A stretch of DNA of 25,346 nucleotides from an uncultured Lachnospiraceae bacterium (GTDB taxonomy: Bacteria > Bacillota > Clostridia > Lachnospirales > Lachnospiraceae): NCBI GenBank assembly GCA_910586715.1, contig CAJUJG010000053.1, positions 1 through 25,346 of the forward strand. The letters run 5' to 3'. Positions 1-6,502 of the stretch are shown piece after piece. The translations under genes and the position numbers were made by a program. Numbering within the stretch: position 1 is the stretch's first letter; each line of letters begins with the position of its first letter. Under the pieces are notes generated by a model. The model ran no database searches. It was not told where the DNA came from and was given only the letters and a program-made list of their open reading frames with translations.

Positions 1-4
1 TAAA

Positions 5-565
5 GTGCGTAAGTTTTTGTTACCGGTAACTTACACACTTTATATTACACTCTCACTGTACGAATATGGATTTACAATGACCATTGAAGTCGGATCGTTT
101 GTATTGTTCAGCCTGTTTGTGTCACTGTATTTACATATGTTTGTGGAAGGAATATTGTTTTTTTTAATATTCATTCCACTGCGCTCCTATGCGGGAGGAC
201 TGCATTTGGACAGGTTCCATTCCTGCTTTATTTTATCATGTCTGACATTTTCTGGTATCCTGTTAATTGTCAGGTATGTCCATATTCCGATGCTGTTTTC
301 GCTTATTGCCCTGTTTATCTTAGAAGCTGCCGTATATACCTTATATCCCGTTGAGAACATCAACAGGGAAGTGGACAGTGAAGAAAACAGGTTTTTTAAG
401 AAAAAGCTGAAAATATTTCTGGCGGTCGACTTATTACTGGCAATAATATGTGCTGCCCTGAAAAAGGAATGCTATGTTTTCCTGATATCAGTAACCTTTT
501 TCATGACAGTGGTAACGATGATATTGGGGAAATACAAGAATATGAGAACCGGTTTCGAAAAATAG
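5..565 (+). CDS. agrB: AgrB-family peptide maturase (first copy, 5' end possibly cut)
   Basis: This is an integral-membrane cysteine endopeptidase of the AgrB family, which processes and exports AgrD precursor peptides. The sequence shows several hydrophobic segments and the AgrB core RSYAGGLHLDRFHSC, with His67 and Cys74 seven residues apart, the same spacing as the catalytic His77/Cys84 pair of S. aureus AgrB. It is 186 residues from a GTG at position 5, but the frame is open to the window edge, no ribosome binding site can be seen, and the catalytic His lies about 8-10 residues earlier than in the second AgrB here. A few N-terminal residues are therefore probably missing. No agrD-like ORF follows; an intrinsic terminator closes the gene directly. 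Any partner agrD would have to be upstream of the window or be the one at 4316. The family call is sure; the start is not. Confidence 0.85.
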   Translation: MRKFLLPVTYTLYITLSLYEYGFTMTIEVGSFVLFSLFVSLYLHMFVEGILFFLIFIPLRSYAGGLHLDRFHSCFILSCLTFSGILLIVRYVHIPMLFSLIALFILEAAVYTLYPVENINREVDSEENRFFKKKLKIFLAVDLLLAIICAALKKECYVFLISVTFFMTVVTMILGKYKNMRTGFEK

Positions 566-582
566 ACGAAGCCGGTTTTTTT
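547..582 (+). terminator. Intrinsic terminator overlapping the agrB1 stop codon
   Basis: An 11-bp stem pairs 547-557 (AACCGGTTTCG) with 567-577 (CGAAGCCGGTT) around a 9-nt loop, with one G-U pair, followed by a run of Ts to 582. The TAG stop of the first agrB (563-565) lies in the loop, so transcription ends right at the end of the coding region and nothing downstream is co-transcribed with it. Confidence 0.85.
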
Positions 583-637
583 ATGCACACGGGCATTCAA
601 ATGAAAGATGTCAGCAAGCTGGCGGACGTCCGGCGCA

Positions 638-666
638 CGAGCAGGGGAAGAAATCTTCACTGCTCG
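638..666 (+). other. Small imperfect hairpin in the intergenic region
   Basis: CGAGCAG (638-644) pairs with CTGCTCG (660-666), with an inner 4-bp stem (647-650 with 655-658). Only a weak ATTTG follows, so it is not a convincing terminator. It lies just upstream of the LytTR-type repeats. A 10-bp palindrome CGGACGTCCG is at 623-632. Function unknown. Apart from this and the promoter elements at 691-757, I see nothing else in 583-820. Confidence 0.35.
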
Positions 667-690
667 ATTTGTAAAAGGAAAACGGATAAG

Positions 691-723
691 GTAATTTTGA
701 CAGCAAATCCCGTAATTTTGACA
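691..723 (+). promoter_or_regulatory. LytTR-type direct-repeat operator upstream of the HD-agrA-agrC operon
   Basis: GTAATTTTGACA occurs exactly twice, at 691-702 and 712-723, a period of 21 bp or two helical turns. Paired 9-12 bp direct repeats with this period are the usual binding site of LytTR response regulators such as AgrA and VirR. The second repeat ends just upstream of a -35 element, a typical class-II activator position. A LytTR regulator is encoded in the operon this promoter would drive, suggesting autoactivation. The repeats are seen directly; binding by the regulator is inferred. Confidence 0.75.
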
Positions 724-729
724 TCTTAC

Positions 730-757
730 TTGTTTTTGTGACATTTTGGATTATAAT
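730..757 (+). promoter_or_regulatory. Sigma-A-type promoter of the HD-agrA-agrC operon
   Basis: A consensus -10 TATAAT is at 752-757, and a weak -35 TTGTTT at 730-735, with a 16-bp spacer. The weak -35 and short spacer suit a promoter needing an activator bound at the repeats just upstream. Transcription would begin near 763-765, leaving a leader of about 55 nt before the ATG at 821. Confidence 0.7.
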
Positions 758-820
758 CTTTGAAGGAAATAAAAAGACATAATATCTGCTTCGGTTCAGA
801 GCGTTTAGGGGAGGAAGGAT

Positions 821-1507
821 ATGTTTGAAATTGCAGATGTCAACAATAAAAGTGCCTTTTTTACTTCATATACGACAGTAATGTCCATAGCGACAAGTGA
901 TGCATGGATATCAAATGCAATGCAGATGTTAATGCAGACGAGTACGGAGCTTTACAGCCATACTATCAATGTGGCGCTGCTGACGTCCTGCATTATCAGG
1001 GAGGATGGGAATCGTGATTATGATCCTTATGAGACTGTTTTAGGGGCGCTTCTGCATGATATCGGTTATGCAGGGACAATCAATAAAGTCCGGGGAAAGC
1101 CTGTTGATGAAATGACGGATATGGAGAACCTGTTATTTGAAAACCATATACAGTTTGGCACGGATTATGTCAAAAAATACACGTCTTCCAAGACTGTAAG
1201 CGACATAATATCCATGCATCACGAATATCTCGACGGGAGCGGATTCCCATCGCATCTGTTTTCGGAGCAGATTCCAAGACATACGCGCATCATTACGGTA
1301 GTTAATGAATTTTTAAATCATATATCATATGAAACACAGAGGTTTTCATTGGAATCATTGTTAAATGCGGGGGACAAAATGAACACGCTTATGGAAAACG
1401 GAAAGCTCGATGCTGAAATCATGGAAATGTTTTACAAACGGCTTGGGGAAATTAGCGGGCTGATGGAATCTGTCACGTCATTTTTTCCGTTTTGTTCTGT
1501 GCAATAA
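821..1507 (+). CDS. HD-GYP-like domain protein
   Basis: A 228-residue soluble protein with an HD-superfamily metal-dependent phosphohydrolase domain of HD-GYP type. Visible signature residues are His47, His79-Asp80 (LLHDIGY), His109, His133-His134-Glu135 and DGSGFP at 138-143. The HD-GYP family usually hydrolyses cyclic di-GMP and related dinucleotides. Here the usual HDIGK lysine is replaced by Tyr83 and GYP reads GFP, but the likely metal ligands are all present, so activity is plausible but its substrate is unproven. There is no receiver or membrane domain. The start is supported by GAGGAAGG shortly upstream. It is the first gene of the operon with the agrA- and agrC-like genes, separated from agrA by 45 bp, so it may link nucleotide second-messenger turnover to quorum sensing. 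Confidence 0.8.
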   Translation: MFEIADVNNKSAFFTSYTTVMSIATSDAWISNAMQMLMQTSTELYSHTINVALLTSCIIREDGNRDYDPYETVLGALLHDIGYAGTINKVRGKPVDEMTDMENLLFENHIQFGTDYVKKYTSSKTVSDIISMHHEYLDGSGFPSHLFSEQIPRHTRIITVVNEFLNHISYETQRFSLESLLNAGDKMNTLMENGKLDAEIMEMFYKRLGEISGLMESVTSFFPFCSVQ

Positions 1508-1552
1508 TTTTGGCTGACGGATTGATGCTTTCAAGGGAGAGGTGTTAAACAG

Positions 1553-2275
1553 ATGTTCAGGATTGCCATATGTGACGATGAAAAAATTTTTGCGGAAGAA
1601 CTGAAAAAGCTTATATCCGCCTGTCTGTCAGAGAAGCGTATTGTATTTGAGATAGATATATTCGAATCAGGCGCGGAATTTGTTGCCCTTGGGTCGGAAG
1701 TTGCCCGTTATACGGCAGTGTTTTTAGACATTAACATGGACGGGGTGAACGGCATTGAGGCTGCGCAAAAAATCCGTGCAGTAAGCAGGGAGATGTTCAT
1801 TATATTTGTCACTGCGTATATCAGCTACTCTTTGGAAGGTTACCGGCTTGACGTGGTGCGCTATCTGCTCAAGGGAGGCTCCAATTTTTCCGCTGCAGTG
1901 CAGGAATGCCTGGATGCAATCATAGATAAGCTCAATTCGGTAGTGGAAAAAGTGTTTGATTTCAGGGAAGGAAGAAAAAAAGTGAAGCTGGAAAACCTCC
2001 TGTATGTTGAGAGCAGGCTGCATAAGCTGGAGTTCCATGTCATGGAAGACATGGTGAAAATATATACCATGTACGGGAAGCTGGACGAAGTGGAGGATAT
2101 GCTCGGGGAAGGCAGCTTTATAAGGATTCAAAAAAGCTATCTTGTAAATCTGAAATACATCAGGAACGTTACAGGATACAGGGTGATGCTGTCGGACGGG
2201 CTGGAAGTTGCAGTGTCTAGGGCAAAATATACGGATGTGAAGGATAAATTCACGCAGTACCAAGGAGAATTCTAA
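1553..2275 (+). CDS. agrA: AgrA/LytR-type response regulator (REC-LytTR)
   Basis: A 240-residue cytoplasmic response regulator. The N-terminal receiver domain (about 1-120) shows the acidic pocket Asp8-Asp9, the phosphoacceptor Asp59 in AVFLDINMDG, the conserved Thr in FVTAYIS, and a Lys in YLLKGG. The C-terminal LytTR DNA-binding domain (about 135-235) shows LENLLYVESRLHKLEF, the typical SFIRIQKSYLVNLKYI segment and SRAKY near the end. It is the expected partner of the kinase that follows directly (its TAA abuts the next ATG). LytTR regulators bind paired direct repeats about 21 bp apart, and such pairs lie before both promoters in this window. The start is supported by AGGGAGAGG upstream. 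The family call is secure; the name agrA rests on context. Confidence 0.9.
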   Translation: MFRIAICDDEKIFAEELKKLISACLSEKRIVFEIDIFESGAEFVALGSEVARYTAVFLDINMDGVNGIEAAQKIRAVSREMFIIFVTAYISYSLEGYRLDVVRYLLKGGSNFSAAVQECLDAIIDKLNSVVEKVFDFREGRKKVKLENLLYVESRLHKLEFHVMEDMVKIYTMYGKLDEVEDMLGEGSFIRIQKSYLVNLKYIRNVTGYRVMLSDGLEVAVSRAKYTDVKDKFTQYQGEF

Positions 2276-3574
2276 ATGTCTGATTTCATATCCGAAGTAT
2301 TAATCATATTCTTTGAGGTATTCCTCTGTAAAATGTTCTGTGAAATATTTGGCAACAGGTGCCGCAGATGCCGGACTGACGGAATTTGGTTCATGCTGGC
2401 AGGATTGTTCGTATTTGTGGCAGCAAGGAAACTGTCCGGCTTTTTTGCGATAAAGGAAGCGGTGATGGTTTCCATTTTTGCCGTGTTTATGTTCCAATAT
2501 GCCAAAATCAGAATTGGAAAAGCGTTCATACTGGCGCTGCTTTATCAGGCAATGCTGCTGTCAACGGAGTATCTGGCATATTCTGCCAACAACAGGTTTC
2601 ATTTGGAAAATGAGGCGGAAGGGAGGCAGTACAGCATTGAAAGCGTCCTTGTCATCCTTCTTGGCAAAGCAATCGTGTTCCTGTGTATCCTTGTCATAAA
2701 GAAGCGTCTGGGCGGAAAACCAACGGACCTGTTGTCCGATACGGACTGGCTGAGGATTATGGTGTTCCCGGTATTCACAATCATAACAATCGTGGCAATG
2801 CTCTCGGTTTTCCGGTATATTGAAACGTCCGGTCAGGTCATGCTCCTGTCCGTAAGCGCATTCGGAATGCTGGGAATAAACATTGTGGTATTTTATATCA
2901 TCAATGACATCGTTGAGAGGAAGGAACAGACCTATGAAGACAGGATTTTACGGATTCAGGCAGAGAATCAGGCGGGTCTGTACCGTTCCGCGTCGGAGCA
3001 TTTCAACAGGCAGAAAAAGAAGGCACATGAATATAAAAATCAGATAGTCTGTATGCGGGCACTGCTGAAAGAAAGGCAGTATGAAAAGCTGGAGGAGTAC
3101 ATAAAAGAGCTGTATGGCGGGCTGGACAGTGGGATGGATACCATTGATACGAACAACGTTATCATAAATGCCGTTTTAAATGCCAAATACAGGGAGGCGG
3201 AAGCGTCAGGGATTGTTCTTCTGATAAAGGTTGGTGACCTGTCGGGACTGATAATGGCGGATCAGGATATCGTGGCATTACTGTGCAACCTGCTGGACAA
3301 TGCGATTGAGGCGTGTGGGAAGTGCGGGGAAAGAAAGGTCATAAAGCTGAAAATTGCCATTGAGGATGGAATGGTGAAAATCGGAATAAAAAATACATTT
3401 CAAAATCCGCTGGTTTACGAGAACGGTGAGATAAAAACCACGAAAACAGTATGGAAAGAAGAGCATGGATTAGGAATTAAAAACATTACGGAAGTTACGA
3501 AAAAGTACGGAGGTTCCTACGTGATAAAAGATGAAGACGGGGAATTTTGTTTTTCGATTGTGATTCCCGTATGA
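2276..3574 (+). CDS. agrC: AgrC-like sensor histidine kinase
   Basis: A 432-residue membrane kinase of the HPK10/AgrC type, the expected receptor for a cyclic autoinducing peptide. The first roughly 215 residues carry about six hydrophobic helices and no large extracellular domain. A linker leads to the phosphoacceptor His251 in KKKAHEYKNQI, the reduced dimerisation motif typical of this family. The ATPase part shows the N box with Asn338 and Asn342 (NLLDNAIEAC) and a G box EEHGLGIKNI near the C-terminus. The ATG directly follows the stop of the response-regulator gene, with AAGGAG inside the end of that gene, so translation is coupled. The paired architecture makes agrC the best name; the ligand cannot be read from the sequence. 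Confidence 0.9.
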   Translation: MSDFISEVLIIFFEVFLCKMFCEIFGNRCRRCRTDGIWFMLAGLFVFVAARKLSGFFAIKEAVMVSIFAVFMFQYAKIRIGKAFILALLYQAMLLSTEYLAYSANNRFHLENEAEGRQYSIESVLVILLGKAIVFLCILVIKKRLGGKPTDLLSDTDWLRIMVFPVFTIITIVAMLSVFRYIETSGQVMLLSVSAFGMLGINIVVFYIINDIVERKEQTYEDRILRIQAENQAGLYRSASEHFNRQKKKAHEYKNQIVCMRALLKERQYEKLEEYIKELYGGLDSGMDTIDTNNVIINAVLNAKYREAEASGIVLLIKVGDLSGLIMADQDIVALLCNLLDNAIEACGKCGERKVIKLKIAIEDGMVKIGIKNTFQNPLVYENGEIKTTKTVWKEEHGLGIKNITEVTKKYGGSYVIKDEDGEFCFSIVIPV

Positions 3575-3581
3575 ATAAAGG

Positions 3582-3625
3582 TATCCCATAAACAGGCAGA
3601 TGGCAGGTTTGTGGGATATTTTTTT
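3582..3625 (+). terminator. Intrinsic terminator after the agrC-like gene
   Basis: A 12-bp stem pairs TATCCCATAAAC (3582-3593) with GTTTGTGGGATA (3607-3618), with one G-U pair and a 13-nt loop, followed by seven Ts (3619-3625). It separates the sensor operon from the operon beginning at the second agrB. Confidence 0.9.
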
Positions 3626-3647
3626 GCCGTTTTACCCTTTTTTTCTA

Positions 3648-3681
3648 CAAATTCTGTCAAAAAAACTGCACATTCTGCAAA
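3648..3681 (+). promoter_or_regulatory. LytTR-type direct-repeat operator upstream of the agrBD-CIS operon
   Basis: The hexamer ATTCTG occurs at 3651-3656 and 3672-3677, again a 21-bp period, within longer similar contexts (CAAATTCTGTCAAA and GCACATTCTGCAAA). In both promoters of this window the core reads ATTYTG, the two copies are 21 bp apart, and the second hexamer ends ten positions before the start of the -35. This makes it very likely that one LytTR regulator controls both. Only six to eight positions per repeat are conserved, so the regulator's identity is inferred. Confidence 0.7.
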
Positions 3682-3686
3682 CAGTA

Positions 3687-3714
3687 TTGATTAATTCCAT
3701 TTTTTTCCTATAGT
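3687..3714 (+). promoter_or_regulatory. Promoter of the agrBD-CIS operon
   Basis: A -35 TTGATT at 3687-3692 and a -10 TATAGT at 3709-3714 are separated by 16 bp, the same spacer as in the promoter at 730-757. The start would be near 3719-3721, giving a short leader of about 17-19 nt that begins almost at the AAAGGAG ribosome binding site. No other clear promoter is seen downstream, so this may drive the whole operon. Confidence 0.65.
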
Positions 3715-3737
3715 GGTGAAAAAGGAGATATGCCGGC

Positions 3738-4319
3738 GTGGTTGAGAAAGCAGTATTAAAATTGGCTGACCGAATGGAAAGGGAAAACATCATAGAAAAA
3801 GCAGACAGAGAATACTATGAATACGCTTTGATAACCATGACAGAACATATGATTGCGGTCGGAAGTATGTTAATGGTTGGTATATTTTTTCATCAGTTTG
3901 TTTCCACGGTTATTTTTCTGATATTTTTTCTTTCCCTGCGGAAACGAACCGGAGGTTATCATGCGGATAAATTTTGGCAGTGCTATCTGCTGACGGTGGT
4001 AACTTACGTCGGTGTTATTCAGGCAGCGTTTGTATTGGTGGAAAAGCCCTTCATGATGTATGGAATTTTGGTTTGGGCGGTGCTTGTCATTGAAATGATT
4101 GGGACTGTGAACCACCCCAATATGGATATGGATCAGCATGAACTGCAGGAAACCAAGAAGGCGGCGAGACTGCTTGCATTGATTGAGACCGGGGTCATTG
4201 CCGTTTCGGCTGTACTGGAAATCAACCGGCTTTATGTATGTTTTATGTCGATTGCCATGATATTGTGTTCCGCCTTGATGTGTCTGGCAAAAATATTGAA
4301 ACAGGAGGTTAAGGTATGA
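3738..4319 (+). CDS. agrB: AgrB-family peptide maturase (second copy, paired with agrD)
   Basis: A 193-residue membrane cysteine endopeptidase expected to cleave the C-terminal tail of AgrD and form the thiolactone of the autoinducing peptide. The catalytic core reads LRKRTGGYHADKFWQC, with His75 and Cys82 seven residues apart as in S. aureus AgrB. Hydrophobic helices follow. The GTG start is chosen because AAAGGAG lies ten bases upstream and the N-terminus (MVEKAVLKLADRM, then a DREYYEYAL element) matches the usual start of clostridial AgrB proteins. An ATG at 3730 is in another frame and too close to the ribosome binding site. The stop overlaps the agrD start (ATGA), so the two are translationally coupled. 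It is clearly divergent from the AgrB at the window start. Confidence 0.92.
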   Translation: MVEKAVLKLADRMERENIIEKADREYYEYALITMTEHMIAVGSMLMVGIFFHQFVSTVIFLIFFLSLRKRTGGYHADKFWQCYLLTVVTYVGVIQAAFVLVEKPFMMYGILVWAVLVIEMIGTVNHPNMDMDQHELQETKKAARLLALIETGVIAVSAVLEINRLYVCFMSIAMILCSALMCLAKILKQEVKV

Positions 4320-4468
4320 TGAAGAAAACGGGAAACATTTCAGGTAAGGTTTTGAAGGCTGTGGAGAAGCTTGCACGCAATGAGGTGGAAAAGAGCATGC
4401 ATGGCAAAGCGTCCGCATGTGCAGCCATTTACCATCAGCCCAAAAGACCAAAGGGAAACCTGAAGTAG
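4316..4468 (+). CDS. agrD: AgrD-type autoinducing-peptide precursor
   Basis: A 50-residue ORF, found by reading the DNA after agrB. It starts at the ATG overlapping the agrB stop, with AGGAGG seven bases upstream; a second Met is codon 2. It has the AgrD plan: an amphipathic, lysine-rich N-terminal helix (about 3-30), a central cysteine (Cys35) in ACAAIY, and a C-terminal tail HQPKRPKGNLK resembling the QPKxPK tail common in clostridial AgrD peptides. By analogy with staphylococcal AgrD, AgrB would cut after Tyr39 and join its carboxyl to Cys35, giving a five-residue thiolactone ring CAAIY with an N-terminal tail of unknown length. The tail is basic, unlike the acidic tail of S. aureus AgrD. 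The vWA gene starts 17 bp downstream, so the signal peptide gene sits inside the CIS operon. Confidence 0.9.
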   Translation: MMKKTGNISGKVLKAVEKLARNEVEKSMHGKASACAAIYHQPKRPKGNLK

Positions 4469-4485
4469 GAAAGGGAAGCAAAATC

Positions 4486-6474
4486 ATGAAAGGAACCCGA
4501 ATACTGCTTTGCTGCCTGATTTTGTGCCTTGCCTTTTCGCAGACAGTATATGCCGAGGAAATCATTTCAGAAAAAACGCCGTTGGACATTATTTTCGTCA
4601 TTGACTGCAGCGGTTCCATGAAAACAAATGATCCGTCGAAAATGGGGCTGAACATGGTACAGGCATTTATCGATACCGTTCAGACAGGAAGCATACGTGT
4701 GGGATATGTGGCTTACAACGAAACCATACTGTCTTTTTCGTCTCCTGAGTCCATTGCAGAGACACGGATAAGGGAGAATTTGAAAGAAGAACTCGGTGCA
4801 ATAACGTATTCCGGCGATACGGATATCGGACTGGGTGTTTCCTATGCATATGATTTGTTTTCCGCAGGGGGAGCATCAAAGCAGGTCATGGTCCTGATTT
4901 CAGATGGGGAAACGGATTTACCAAAGGACAGTGAACGGACGGCGGAACAGTCAGACAGGGAACTGGCACAATGCGTCCGACAGTGTTCGGAGGAAAACAT
5001 ACAGATTTATACGGTAGCCTTTGGACAGTACGATGGAAATAAAGCGGAATTACAGGAAATCGCTGACGAAACGGGGGCGGAAAGCTATTCCGTACAGAGC
5101 CCCGAAAATCTGATTGAAGTTTTTTACGGGATTTTTGAAGATAACCTGATTTATGAAATCCATCAGCTTTCCAGCGGAATGTATGCGGGAGGGACTCAGG
5201 AAATCAGGTATGTGCCCGATGCGCCGTATCTGGACGAAATAAAGGTGCTGCTGATTTCTTCGGGGGCTGTTGGTGAAACGGAAGTTACATATGGCGGGGA
5301 AGCAATCCCGATGACCAACCTGTCGCATTATGCCGTCGGGAAAATAGGGAGTGCATGGAACGGCGGAAAGGAACTGGTCATCCATTCGCAGACGGACGAG
5401 GGACAGGATTTACAGGCTTACGTAATCAGCTACAGGGAACTGATACCCGTACTGGAGATACCGACAACCGCAAGGAAAAACCAAAATCAGGAATATCAGG
5501 TATATTTTAAGAACCGTCAGGGTGAAATGATAACGGATGCTGCATTTTATGAAACGTTTTCGTGGTCTCCTGTCTGTGATGATTCAGGGGCAGTGCTGGA
5601 AGAATCATATGTATCGGACGGGATACTCAAAGGAAATGCAAGCTTTTCCCATGCGGGGACATACGGATTGGATGCGGTGCTGGAAGATGATTTTGGAAAA
5701 CATACATTTTCGGCTTTTATTGAGGTAACAAACACGATACCTGTTGGAAGCATTCCCGAAAAAGACGGTACGTTATTGGAGGGCAGCCGGACATTATGCT
5801 TGGATGATTATTTTACGGATGGCGACGGCGACATACTTTCTTATTCCATTGCGGATGTACAGGAGGGGATTGACGCCCGTTTGGATGGTAATCTGCTGAC
5901 GGTTACGCCTAAAAGCGTGGGAACATCTATTGTGTCAGTACAGGTAAGCGACGGTGAAAGCACAATACAGTATGCTTACCGTATCAGGATTCTTCCGCTG
6001 TGGCAGGCGTACTGGTGGGTTATCCTGCTGGCAGCCGCAGTAATCATAATCATACTGTGGAGACTGACGCATAAGCCGAAACCGGAGCTGGAGCGCCTGA
6101 CCGAGGAAAAGAAACAAAACCATTTCTGCGGAAAGCTGGATGCATATTTCGTGCTGCAGCCGCCGGAAAATGAGGAAATCCCTCCGCTTTCGTTTCAAAT
6201 GAACAAAGTAAAGGATAGCAGGGTATCGCTAGGCTCCCTGTTTGGAAATTATCCTGAGCAGGCAAAAATGCTGGAGCTGGATGAAATTTTCCTGATTGCG
6301 GACGAGAACCGCAGCATGGTTTTGTACCACAGGTCAAAATCCGGAGTGATGGTTGGAAACACCATTGCATGTATGCAAATACAGTATAGTATCCATTTTG
6401 GTGATATTATCTACATCACCTCTCCGGATGGCAGTTATGACTTGGAAATCCACTATATTGCGGCATTTCAGTAA
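4486..6474 (+). CDS. Secreted, membrane-anchored von Willebrand A domain protein
   Basis: A 662-residue protein. A signal peptide (MKGTRILLCCLILCLAFSQT, then VYAEE) leads to a vWA domain with an intact metal site: Asp40-Cys-Ser-Gly-Ser44, a Thr in SGDTD, and Asp140 in ISDGETD. About 415-500 resembles a cadherin-like fold (DDYFTDGDGDILSYSI, VSVQVSDGES). A transmembrane helix lies near 508-527 and is followed by a cytosolic tail of about 135 residues whose strand pattern (FLIADENRSMVLYH, YSIHFGDIIYI) faintly resembles an FHA domain. The start at 4486 is chosen over a longer frame from 4417 because the latter would overlap agrD and lack the signal peptide at its N-terminus. The role is unknown; an envelope-spanning anchor or surface sensor for the CIS is plausible. 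Confidence 0.8.
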   Translation: MKGTRILLCCLILCLAFSQTVYAEEIISEKTPLDIIFVIDCSGSMKTNDPSKMGLNMVQAFIDTVQTGSIRVGYVAYNETILSFSSPESIAETRIRENLKEELGAITYSGDTDIGLGVSYAYDLFSAGGASKQVMVLISDGETDLPKDSERTAEQSDRELAQCVRQCSEENIQIYTVAFGQYDGNKAELQEIADETGAESYSVQSPENLIEVFYGIFEDNLIYEIHQLSSGMYAGGTQEIRYVPDAPYLDEIKVLLISSGAVGETEVTYGGEAIPMTNLSHYAVGKIGSAWNGGKELVIHSQTDEGQDLQAYVISYRELIPVLEIPTTARKNQNQEYQVYFKNRQGEMITDAAFYETFSWSPVCDDSGAVLEESYVSDGILKGNASFSHAGTYGLDAVLEDDFGKHTFSAFIEVTNTIPVGSIPEKDGTLLEGSRTLCLDDYFTDGDGDILSYSIADVQEGIDARLDGNLLTVTPKSVGTSIVSVQVSDGESTIQYAYRIRILPLWQAYWWVILLAAAVIIIILWRLTHKPKPELERLTEEKKQNHFCGKLDAYFVLQPPENEEIPPLSFQMNKVKDSRVSLGSLFGNYPEQAKMLELDEIFLIADENRSMVLYHRSKSGVMVGNTIACMQIQYSIHFGDIIYITSPDGSYDLEIHYIAAFQ

Positions 6475-6502
6475 AAAAACATTTAAGGAGGAATTGACAG
6501 GC

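Noticed and set aside
638..666. A terminator for the region before the 691 repeats
   Set aside because: The hairpin is not followed by a real T-run and no transcript would end there, since the first agrB is already terminated at 582.
448..741. A + strand ORF of 97 codons, or a shorter form starting at 583, as an AgrD or small gene after the first agrB
   Set aside because: It begins inside agrB, reads through the terminator and the LytTR-type repeats, has no ribosome binding site and shows no AgrD-like ring or tail.
3730..3759. A nine-codon ORF starting at ATG 3730 as a leader peptide before agrB2
   Set aside because: Only two bases separate the GGAG from this ATG, which is too close for efficient initiation; GTG 3738 fits better.
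4417..4485. Longer start for the vWA gene
   Set aside because: It would overlap agrD and put 23 polar residues before a clear signal peptide; the ATG at 4486 has an upstream GGAAAGGGAAG site.
3870..4655. A 261-codon minus-strand ORF across the second agrB and agrD
   Set aside because: It is a shadow: no ribosome binding site, low-complexity and His/Ser-rich content, and it opposes clearly recognised genes.
6353..6502. 50-codon N-terminal extension of the candidate sheath
   Set aside because: It lies inside the vWA gene and lacks a ribosome binding site, while AAGGAGG precedes ATG 6503.
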